A DNA stretch of 6,347 nt from Methanosarcinales archaeon (GTDB taxonomy: Archaea > Halobacteriota > Methanosarcinia > Methanotrichales > Methanotrichaceae), in contig JAAEEW010000014.1 in the NCBI GenBank assembly GCA_013415595.1, positions 1 to 6,347 on the forward strand, read 5' to 3'. The notes beneath the pieces were generated by a model that was not told where the DNA came from, made no database searches, and saw only the letters and a program-made list of their open reading frames with translations. This document shows, in pieces, positions 1-5,473 of this stretch (within the stretch, counting starts at the first letter, position 1; the number at the start of each line of letters is the position of its first letter). Position numbers and translations under genes: made by a program.

Positions 1-1083
1 CATGTTCAGGCCGTGAAGCATGGTAAGGTTCCTCTCCACGTTCTCCTTCCTGATGGAAAGCCTCTCCAGCAGACGGGTGGTGAGCCGCAGCAGGTGATCG
101 GTCATGATGAAGGCCTCGGGGAAGATCACCCGCTCGCAACTGGAGTTGGTCAGGTCCCGTTCGTCCCACAGGGGGATGTTGGCCATGGCCGGCTCGATCT
201 GGGCCCGGACCACCCGGGCCAGGCCGCATACCTGCTCCGCCTTGATGGGATTTCGCTTGTGGGGCATGGTGCTGGAGCCCACCTGTTTGCTGCCGAAGCT
301 CTCCTCCACCTCGGCGATCTCCGTCCTTTGCAGGGTGCGAATCTCCACGCAGATCTTGTCCAGGGTGGAGGCCACCAGTCCCATCCAGCATATCAGCTCT
401 GCGTGACGGTCTCGCTGCACCACCTGGTTGGAGACGTCCACAGAATTGAGCTCCAGCAGCTCCATGACCCTCTCCTGTATCTTCATTCCCTCCGGACCGT
501 AGGCCGCCTGGGTGCCCACTGCACCGCTCATCTTGCCTACAGCCGCCCTGGGCCGGATCTCGCGAAGCCGGTCCAGGTGGCGGGCCACTTCGGAGGCCCA
601 CACGGCAAACCGCAGCCCGTAGGTGGTGGGAACCGCCATCTGGCCGTGGGTCCTTCCGGCGCAGACCAGCTTGCGGTTGGCCATGGAGATGTTCAGCAGA
701 ACCTCCAGAAGCCTTTTCACATTCTCTTCCAGGATGTCCAGGGAGGCCTTGATCTGCAGGCCGGTGGCCGTGTCCAGGATGTCGTTGGAGGTGGCGCCCA
801 GGTGAATCCACTCGCCAGCCGGGCAGACCTCGGCCATGGCCAGGACCACGGCCATCATGTCGTGGCCAATCTCGTCCTCGATCTCCTTGGCCCGATCGGG
901 GCTGGCCGTCTCTGCCGCCTTCTCGATCAGAGCGGCACTGCCGGGGGGAATCAGGCCCACCTCCTCCTCCGCCCTGGAGAGGGCAGCTTCCACCCGGAAG
1001 AGGCATCGAAGCCGGTAGTCCTCAGTCCACAAACCCTTCATCTCCGGGTTTCCGTAACGGTACTCAATAGGATGAATCGCCAT
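1..1083 (-). CDS. purB: Adenylosuccinate lyase, C-terminus cut by window edge
   Basis: Cytosolic enzyme of purine synthesis that removes fumarate from SAICAR to give AICAR and from adenylosuccinate to give AMP. Translating the minus strand from the ATG at 1083 gives 361 uninterrupted codons up to base 1. Fumarase/aspartase-superfamily landmarks appear in order: GHDMMAVV (residues 73-80), HLGATSND (94-101), GRTHGQMAVPTT (143-154) with the conserved His146, and the flexible catalytic-serine loop GSSTMPHKRNP (269-279), followed by WDERDLTNSSCERV (306-319). The order and spacing fit PurB rather than argininosuccinate lyase or fumarase. Family members run to about 430-450 residues, so roughly 70-90 C-terminal residues lie beyond the left edge. 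The start is supported by GGGAG about seven bases upstream. The gene diverges from the thermosome gene. The plus-strand open frame over the same bases is its antisense shadow. Confidence 0.96.
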   Translation of the reverse strand, partial: MAIHPIEYRYGNPEMKGLWTEDYRLRCLFRVEAALSRAEEEVGLIPPGSAALIEKAAETASPDRAKEIEDEIGHDMMAVVLAMAEVCPAGEWIHLGATSNDILDTATGLQIKASLDILEENVKRLLEVLLNISMANRKLVCAGRTHGQMAVPTTYGLRFAVWASEVARHLDRLREIRPRAAVGKMSGAVGTQAAYGPEGMKIQERVMELLELNSVDVSNQVVQRDRHAELICWMGLVASTLDKICVEIRTLQRTEIAEVEESFGSKQVGSSTMPHKRNPIKAEQVCGLARVVRAQIEPAMANIPLWDERDLTNSSCERVIFPEAFIMTDHLLRLTTRLLERLSIRKENVERNLTMLHGLNM

Positions 1084-1291
1084 AGTCTCTCCCAGAAGGG
1101 TAGAATAGAACGTCTTGATGGAGTTTTTGGTCACGGCTGCAAAGCAGCGGAAAAGGGATGGCCTTCATGGTAGGGCGGAAGGTTCATGCGCCCATGATGA
1201 GGTCGCTGGGTCGCGATTGGCCGGGGGATCTTCGCCCGGGTCCATGCCATCATCGGATTCCCATCCGGGCCGGCGCGGTTTACCCGAATAA

Positions 1292-1299
1292 TTTATATA
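1292..1299 (+). promoter_or_regulatory. TATA box of the thermosome gene promoter
   Basis: The sequence TTTATATA matches the archaeal TATA consensus and sits in an A/T-rich island immediately after a very G/C-rich stretch. The bases just before it (CGAATAA, 1285-1291) could act as the TFB recognition element. Transcription would be expected about 25 bases downstream, near 1320, leaving a leader of about 30 bases that contains the ribosome binding site. This is the strongest promoter-like signal in the window, fitting a highly expressed chaperonin. Confidence 0.8.
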
Positions 1300-1337
1300 G
1301 AAGTTCAAACCTCAAGGAAAACCACCATAACAGTGAC

Positions 1338-1343
1338 AGGAGG
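1338..1343 (+). promoter_or_regulatory. Ribosome binding site that fixes the thermosome start
   Basis: AGGAGG lies seven bases before the ATG at 1351, an ideal archaeal Shine-Dalgarno position. It lies downstream of the in-frame GTG at 1333, which would add six residues (starting MTGGAR). The GTG has no such site, so the ATG at 1351 is the start. Confidence 0.85.
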
Positions 1344-1350
1344 AGCCAGA

Positions 1351-2994
1351 ATGGCTGGATTAGGTGGAACACCTGTACTCATACTAAAAGAAGGCAGTCA
1401 AAGGACGGCTGGACGAGAGGCTCAGAGGTCGAACATCATGGCGGCTAAGGCGGTGGCCGGAGCGGTCAGGACCACCCTTGGCCCCAAGGGAATGGACAAG
1501 ATGCTGGTCGACACCCTGGGCGATGTGGTAATCACCAACGACGGAGTCACAATTCTCAAGGAAATGGATATCGAGCACCCGGCAGCCAAGATGATGGTGG
1601 AGATCGCCAAGACCCAGGATGAAGAGGTCGGAGACGGCACCACTACCGCTGTGGTTCTGGCCGGAGAGCTGCTCAAGCAGGCAGAGGATCTTCTGGAACA
1701 GGAGATTCACCCGACAGTCATCGCCGCCGGTTACCGGGTAGCAGCGGAGAAGGCTGTAGAGCTTCTGAAGGATGTGGCAGTAAAGGTCTCCGCCAACGAC
1801 GAGGACCTGCTCAACAAGATCGCAGTCACCGCCATGACCGGAAAGGGCACCGGCTCCGCCCGAGCTGAGCTGGCCAGCCTGACTGTTCAGGCAGTCAAGT
1901 CCATCGTGGACGAGGACGGCAGCGTGGACATCGACAACATCACCGTGGAGAAGAAGGTCGGCGGCGGGATCACCGACTCTCAGCTGGTCCACGGCATGGT
2001 GATCGACAAGGAGCGCCTGCACCCCAACATGCCCAAGAAGGTCAAGGAGGCCAGGATCGCCCTGCTCAACGCCCCCATCGAGATCGAGAAGACCGAGGTC
2101 GACGCCAAGATCGAGATCACCTCTCCCGACCAGCTTCAGGCCTTCCTGGACAAGGAAGAGTCCATGCTTAGGGACATGGTCAAGACGATAGTGGACAGCG
2201 GAGCTAACGTTGTATTCTGCCAGAAGGGCATCGACGACCTGGCCCAGCACTTCCTGGCCAAGGCCGGAATTTACACCATCCGCCGGATCAAGAAGAGCGA
2301 CATGGAGAAGCTGGCCCGGGCCACTGGCGCCAGGATCGTTACCAGCATCCACGAGCTGACCACAGCCGACCTGGGCAAGGCCGGACTGGTTGAGGAGAAG
2401 AAGATCGCCGGCGACGACATGACATTTGTCACCCAGTGCGAGAATCCCAAGTCCGTCTCCATCATCCTGAGGGGCGGAACCGAGCACGTGGTCGACGAGC
2501 TGAACCGGGCCATGGAAGACGCGCTGCGAGTAGTGGGCGTCGTGGTAGAGGACGGCCTGCTGGTGGCCGGAGGCGGAGCGCCTGAGGTGGAGCTGGCTCT
2601 GAGGCTCCGGCAGTACGCGGCGACCGTCGGCGGCAGGGAGCAGCTGGCCATCGAGGCCTTCGCCGAGGCCATGGAGGTCATCCCCAAAACCCTGGCCGAG
2701 AACGCCGGCCTGGACCAGATCGATTCTCTGGTCTCGCTGCGCAGCAAGCACGAACAGGGCATGAAGACAGCCGGCCTGGACATGGACTCCGGCGAGCCGG
2801 TGGACATGCTCGATTTAGGCGTGGTCGAGCCCCTGCGGGTCAAGACCCAGGCCATCAACTCTGCGGCCGAGTCCGCGGTCATGATCCTGAGGATCGACGA
2901 CGTCATCGCCTCCCGCTCCGGCGGCGAGGGCGGAATGCCTCCCGGAGGCATGCCCGGCGGAATGCCCGGCGGCATGGGTGAGGACTTCGACTGA
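1351..2994 (+). CDS. thsA: Thermosome (group II chaperonin) subunit
   Basis: ATP-driven cytosolic folding machine, assembled as a double ring with built-in lids; archaeal counterpart of eukaryotic TCP-1/CCT. The 547-residue product matches the usual thermosome length of about 540-560. All three TCP-1 signatures are visible: RTTLGPKGMDKML (residues 40-52), ITNDGVTILKEMDIEHP (61-77) and QDEEVGDGT (89-97). The nucleotide-site Asp in GDGT is residue 95, and the hydrolytic Asp is D390 in MEDALRVV, followed by GGGAPE (407-412). The apical lid region lies around residues 215-370. The C-terminus has repeated G-G-M-P units (about 526-542) ending in acidic EDFD, the flexible tail that points into the cavity. 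No key residue is missing. The gene has its own strong promoter and an oligo-T terminator, so it is probably monocistronic and, as in other archaea, likely heat-responsive. The symbol thsA is generic; paralogues elsewhere in the genome cannot be excluded. Confidence 0.97.
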   Translation: MAGLGGTPVLILKEGSQRTAGREAQRSNIMAAKAVAGAVRTTLGPKGMDKMLVDTLGDVVITNDGVTILKEMDIEHPAAKMMVEIAKTQDEEVGDGTTTAVVLAGELLKQAEDLLEQEIHPTVIAAGYRVAAEKAVELLKDVAVKVSANDEDLLNKIAVTAMTGKGTGSARAELASLTVQAVKSIVDEDGSVDIDNITVEKKVGGGITDSQLVHGMVIDKERLHPNMPKKVKEARIALLNAPIEIEKTEVDAKIEITSPDQLQAFLDKEESMLRDMVKTIVDSGANVVFCQKGIDDLAQHFLAKAGIYTIRRIKKSDMEKLARATGARIVTSIHELTTADLGKAGLVEEKKIAGDDMTFVTQCENPKSVSIILRGGTEHVVDELNRAMEDALRVVGVVVEDGLLVAGGGAPEVELALRLRQYAATVGGREQLAIEAFAEAMEVIPKTLAENAGLDQIDSLVSLRSKHEQGMKTAGLDMDSGEPVDMLDLGVVEPLRVKTQAINSAAESAVMILRIDDVIASRSGGEGGMPPGGMPGGMPGGMGEDFD

Positions 2995-3011
2995 GGTCCC
3001 CTCCCCGTCTC

Positions 3012-3018
3012 TTTTTTT
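3012..3018 (+). terminator. Oligo-T terminator after the thermosome gene
   Basis: Seven consecutive T residues lie 18 bases past the thermosome stop codon, preceded by a pyrimidine-rich stretch (CTCCCCGTCTC). Archaeal RNA polymerase terminates at such T tracts without needing a hairpin. Confidence 0.65.
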
Positions 3019-3247
3019 AGCATAGAGCAGCTCTTCCGACACAGGCTTGAGATTTAAGGCGCTGTGATTTTGTGGCACCGTACCTGAGGGTGCCGACCAA
3101 CGGTCAAAGAACTGAAATTCACGGTCCTGCCTAATAGCAGTGCTTAGCAGCGTTTTTTTACGACCGTCCTTCCTGGCTGTGCCTTTGTCCTTCATAGCTA
3201 TTCTTCATAGCTGCGCCCTCAGGCATTGCTTTGCACCTTTGCTTTAT

Positions 3248-3270
3248 GGCCGGATCTCGAAGTTCCGGCC
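3248..3270. repeat. Perfect 7-bp hairpin upstream of purC
   Basis: GGCCGGA (3248-3254) pairs with TCCGGCC (3264-3270) around a nine-base loop. It is G/C-rich and lies about 110 bases upstream of the purC start. It could be part of a leader, or a binding site if purC transcription begins downstream. No ligand-binding RNA family is recognisable. Confidence 0.5.
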
Positions 3271-3340
3271 GGACTCTCCCATCCGGGCCCGTGCGGCCGT
3301 TGGCCTTCGGACCCGTTTTTGTCCTGCCGATGAGGGCGGC

Positions 3341-3354
3341 AAAAGGATTATCAT
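3341..3354 (+). promoter_or_regulatory. Possible purC promoter
   Basis: An A-rich element followed by GGATTATCA is the only A/T-rich stretch close to purC. Its centre is about 28 bases before the ATG at 3378, which would place the transcription start at or next to the start codon. That fits the absence of a ribosome binding site. The match to the TATA consensus is weak. Confidence 0.3.
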
Positions 3355-3377
3355 CTCATCGCCACTAGTCTCCACTG

Positions 3378-4292
3378 ATGGATCGTAAGCTTTTGATGAA
3401 GGGCAAGGTCAAGGCGGCCTACGATTTGGGCGACAGGCTGGAATTCCGGTTCACGGACAACATCTCCGTATTCGATAAGGTCATTCCCACTCTGATCCCC
3501 TTCAAGGGGGAGACGCTTTGCAGAGAGGGTGTCTTCTGGTTTGAGAGGGCCAGGAAGATGGGGATCAAGAACCACTTTCTGAGCTACGAGCCTCCCAGCG
3601 GCATGGTGGTCAAGAAGGTGGACATTTTGCAGCCGGAGGTTATAACCAAGAGCTCGAGAAACTGTCTGATACCCCTGGAGTTCATCTGCCGCTGGTACGT
3701 GGCCGGCTCCCTCTTCGACCGGGTGCAGGCGGGAGAAGTGTCCGCCCAGGATCTGGGATTTCCGGCCGGCCATAAAGTGAAGTTCGCCGAGCCCCTGCCG
3801 GACGCCTTTGTGGAGGTATCCACCAAGCTGGAGAAGACGGACCGTCTGCTGGACCGCGAATCCGCCCTGGAGCTCTCCCAGCTCACCCCGGCGGAGTTCG
3901 AGGATGTGGTGGAGATGATCCTGAAGATCGACCAGGACATCAAGCGCAATGTGGAGCCCCGGGGCCTGATTCACGTAGACGGAAAGAAGGAGCTGGCCTT
4001 TGATGAGGATCGAAGTCCCATGGTGGTGGACGTCTACGGCACCGCCGACGAGGACCGCTTCTGGGACAAGGCCCGCTACGATGAGGGAGAGTCTGTGGAC
4101 CTGAGCAAGGAGTTCGTCCGCCAGCACTACCGCAAGACCGGATATAAGGAAGCCCTCTACGCCGCCCGGGCCGCGGGGACGGAAGAGCCTGACATCCCGG
4201 CCCTGCCGGAGGACGTGGTGCAGAGGACCTGCCAGATATACATCCAGCTATTCGAGATGATCACCGGAGAGAAGTTCGCCAGCAAGACCTGA
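3378..4292 (+). CDS. purC: Phosphoribosylaminoimidazole-succinocarboxamide (SAICAR) synthetase
   Basis: Cytosolic purine-synthesis enzyme that joins CAIR and aspartate using ATP to form SAICAR, the substrate of PurB. The 304-residue product begins with the nucleotide-binding strand motif KGKVKAAYDLGDRL (residues 8-21), followed by FTDNISVFD (25-33). SAICAR synthetase signature 1 is clear: LIPLEFICRWYVAGS (97-111). A second-signature equivalent is HVDGKKELAF (199-208), with Asp201, Lys203 and Glu205, followed by YGTADEDRFW (220-229), corresponding to the family's RFW substrate loop. Length suits the longer archaeal form rather than the roughly 240-residue bacterial enzyme. An in-frame TAG at 3366 limits the start to ATG 3378 or ATG 3396. 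I chose 3378, although neither has a Shine-Dalgarno sequence. The gene stands alone, with non-coding gaps of nearly 300 bases or more on both sides. Confidence 0.96.
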   Translation: MDRKLLMKGKVKAAYDLGDRLEFRFTDNISVFDKVIPTLIPFKGETLCREGVFWFERARKMGIKNHFLSYEPPSGMVVKKVDILQPEVITKSSRNCLIPLEFICRWYVAGSLFDRVQAGEVSAQDLGFPAGHKVKFAEPLPDAFVEVSTKLEKTDRLLDRESALELSQLTPAEFEDVVEMILKIDQDIKRNVEPRGLIHVDGKKELAFDEDRSPMVVDVYGTADEDRFWDKARYDEGESVDLSKEFVRQHYRKTGYKEALYAARAAGTEEPDIPALPEDVVQRTCQIYIQLFEMITGEKFASKT

Positions 4293-4369
4293 GACTCGAG
4301 GGTAGGGGACTTTTAAAATTCTGCCAGCATTTTCCATGGCAGCAAGTCCCTTTCTTACCCTGGGGTCTC
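4291..4369. other. Long interrupted hairpin at the purC stop codon
   Basis: Four nested perfect stems total 24 base pairs. They are GAGAC/GTCTC (4291-4295 with 4365-4369), AGGGTA/TACCCT (4299-4304 with 4356-4361), GGGACTT/AAGTCCC (4306-4312 with 4344-4350) and CTGCCA/TGGCAG (4321-4326 with 4337-4342), closing a ten-base loop. The base of the fold overlaps the purC stop codon. It could protect the 3' end of the purC mRNA, assist termination (a short T run follows at 4427-4431), or be an independent RNA. No known RNA family is recognised. Confidence 0.6.
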
Positions 4370-4426
4370 CTCATCCCCCTTTGCTCCTCCCATTTAAAGG
4401 GCAATCAATTCCTTTCCCGACCTCAA

Positions 4427-4431
4427 TTTTT
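4427..4431 (+). terminator. Possible T-run terminator after purC
   Basis: A five-T run within AATTTTTCTCC lies about 135 bases after the purC stop. It is downstream of the long hairpin and of a second small hairpin CCCTTT/AAAGGG (4377-4382 with 4396-4401). The run is short, so this is tentative. Confidence 0.3.
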
Positions 4432-4461
4432 CTCCATCCGGGAAAGCGCCCTGGAAAAGCC

Positions 4462-4469
4462 TTTAAGAT
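4462..4469 (+). promoter_or_regulatory. Candidate TATA box of the lipoprotein/regulator operon
   Basis: TTTAAGAT, preceded by purine-rich GGAAAAGC, is the best TATA-like element before the lipoprotein gene. It predicts transcription from about 4490 and a leader of about 90 bases that would contain the 4517-4550 hairpin. It matches only part of the archaeal consensus. Confidence 0.35.
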
Positions 4470-4516
4470 ATGGTGAATGATAGGTTGTCTGGAGTTTGTC
4501 AGCGGGAATTTGAAGA

Positions 4517-4550
4517 GCCGGAAAAAAGGGCAATAACCTGGCTTTCCGGC
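4517..4550 (+). repeat. Perfect 8-bp hairpin in the lipoprotein gene leader
   Basis: GCCGGAAA (4517-4524) pairs exactly with TTTCCGGC (4543-4550) across an 18-base loop. The hairpin ends 14 bases before the GGAGA ribosome binding site at 4565-4569. Its location suggests a role in translation or mRNA stability. Alternatively the two arms may be half-sites of a dyad operator. Confidence 0.5.
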
Positions 4551-4577
4551 ATTGGAAACCAAAGTGGAGAATATTAC

Positions 4578-5468
4578 ATGAAGCGCATTATCCTGGCCCT
4601 TGCTCTGGTCGCCGTAGCTTTTTGCGGCTGTATGGAGAAGGGTCCTGCACCCGGTGGCGAGGAGCTGAACGCCACTCAGATCAAGCAGCTTATGGTCAGC
4701 TCGGTTGAGAACCAGAACAGTTACCGATTCAGCCTGGATACCGAGCAGACGCTGGAGATAATCAATCAGTCAGACCTCCAGGAGGAGCCGGTCAAGATAC
4801 TCATCACCTCATCTGGGAAGGGGGCCATTGACGTAGACGCCCGGGCCATGAGCATGGAGATGAACAACACCGCCGTCCCGGAGAACGACAGGGAGAACCA
4901 GACATCCACCACCATGGAGATGTTCTTCATCAACGACAGCATCTACATGAAGCTGGACGACAACTGGACCAAGCTGATGATGCCCTCCCCGGACGAGATC
5001 TGGGAGAGACAGAACATGGTCAAGAACCAGGTCGAGCTCCTGAACAATTCCGAGCTGACCTTTGAGGGAATGGAGAGCATAGACGGCGAGGAGTGTTACA
5101 GGTTGACGGTGGTTCCGGACATGTCGGCCTACGCGACCATACTCTCCGAGCAGCTTGGCTCCTCCATCCCCCTGGCCTTCATGAACATAACCCAGCTTTA
5201 CGAGAGCACGGAGATGGAAGAGACGGTGTGGCTCACCAGGGAGACCAACTTCCTGAAGAAGAGCGACGTCAAGATGAATCTGGCCATCACACCGGAGATA
5301 ATGAACCTCCCGCCGGAGCTGGTGGGCAACATCACCATGAACATCGACATGACCGCCACCATGCTCTTCAGCGACTTCAACCAGCCGATGGACATAGTGC
5401 TCCCTGAAGAGGCCAGGACGGCGGCAGAGATGCCGGCAATGCCCATGATGGTCTCTGGAACCACCTGA
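4578..5468 (+). CDS. Secreted lipoprotein, probable LolA/LppX-like fold
   Basis: The 296-residue product begins with a classic secretion signal: MKR, a hydrophobic stretch IILALALVAVAF, then Cys18 in FCGC as the probable lipidation site. A P/G/E-rich linker follows. The mature part (about residues 30-280) alternates beta-strand-like segments with phrases such as SYRFSLDTEQTLEI, MFFINDSIYMKLDDNWTKL, GEECYRLTVVP and VWLTRETNFLKKSDVKM. This pattern resembles half-barrel lipoproteins of the LolA/LppX or DUF6612 type, seen as paralogues in methanogens. That assignment is by general resemblance only. Nine N-x-S/T sequons suggest surface glycosylation. The tail is Met-rich (AEMPAMPMM). The start at 4578 is preferred over an in-frame ATG at 4470 because of the GGAGA ribosome site (4565-4569) and the signal peptide. 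It is probably anchored on the outside of the membrane; the ligand is unknown. Confidence 0.8.
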   Translation: MKRIILALALVAVAFCGCMEKGPAPGGEELNATQIKQLMVSSVENQNSYRFSLDTEQTLEIINQSDLQEEPVKILITSSGKGAIDVDARAMSMEMNNTAVPENDRENQTSTTMEMFFINDSIYMKLDDNWTKLMMPSPDEIWERQNMVKNQVELLNNSELTFEGMESIDGEECYRLTVVPDMSAYATILSEQLGSSIPLAFMNITQLYESTEMEETVWLTRETNFLKKSDVKMNLAITPEIMNLPPELVGNITMNIDMTATMLFSDFNQPMDIVLPEEARTAAEMPAMPMMVSGTT

Positions 5469-5473
5469 AGGGA

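Larger units (their letters stand above)
2995..3377. other. 383-base intergenic region with inverted repeats, no convincing gene
   Basis: This stretch separates the thermosome gene from purC. It contains a perfect 6-bp hairpin GGCACC/GGTGCC (3074-3079 with 3089-3094), a small GACC-aac-GGTC hairpin (3095-3105), a 6-bp inverted repeat ACGGTC/GACCGT (3121-3126 with 3162-3167), and a second seven-T run (3153-3159). Further on are a 10-bp direct repeat CTTCATAGCT (3190-3199 and 3203-3212) and a 7-bp hairpin GGCCGGA/TCCGGCC (3248-3254 with 3264-3270). A minus-strand frame is open from 3195 into the thermosome gene. No tRNA or rRNA-like fold is visible. The element could be a small-RNA locus, a repeat-family remnant, or regulatory DNA for purC. 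Confidence 0.6.

Noticed and set aside
13..1173. 386-codon open frame on the plus strand
   Set aside because: It lies antisense to purB, whose minus-strand product shows all family motifs. The plus-strand peptide is rich in His, Gly, Leu and Gln, as expected for a shadow of a G/C-rich gene.
1201..1214. GGTCGC direct repeat with an 8-bp period upstream of the thermosome gene
   Set aside because: A six-base repeat in G/C-rich sequence is readily expected by chance and lies about 80 bases upstream of the TATA box.
1384..2751. 455-codon open frame on the minus strand
   Set aside because: It is antisense to the thermosome gene, has low-complexity shadow composition and no recognisable domain.
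3020..3212. Transposon or MITE with terminal inverted repeats
   Set aside because: CATAG-type sequences near both ends are in direct, not inverted, orientation, and I found no target-site duplication or transposase remnant.
3351..4127. 258-codon open frame on the minus strand
   Set aside because: It is antisense to purC, which has clear SAICAR synthetase signatures; the reverse peptide has no domain.
4371..4562. 63-codon minus-strand open frame between purC and the lipoprotein gene
   Set aside because: It has no ribosome site or recognisable motif, and it overlaps the probable promoter and leader hairpin of the downstream operon.
4470..4577. Upstream in-frame ATG that would extend the lipoprotein by 36 residues
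   Set aside because: It has no ribosome site and would bury the signal peptide, while ATG 4578 has both a ribosome site and a correctly placed signal sequence.
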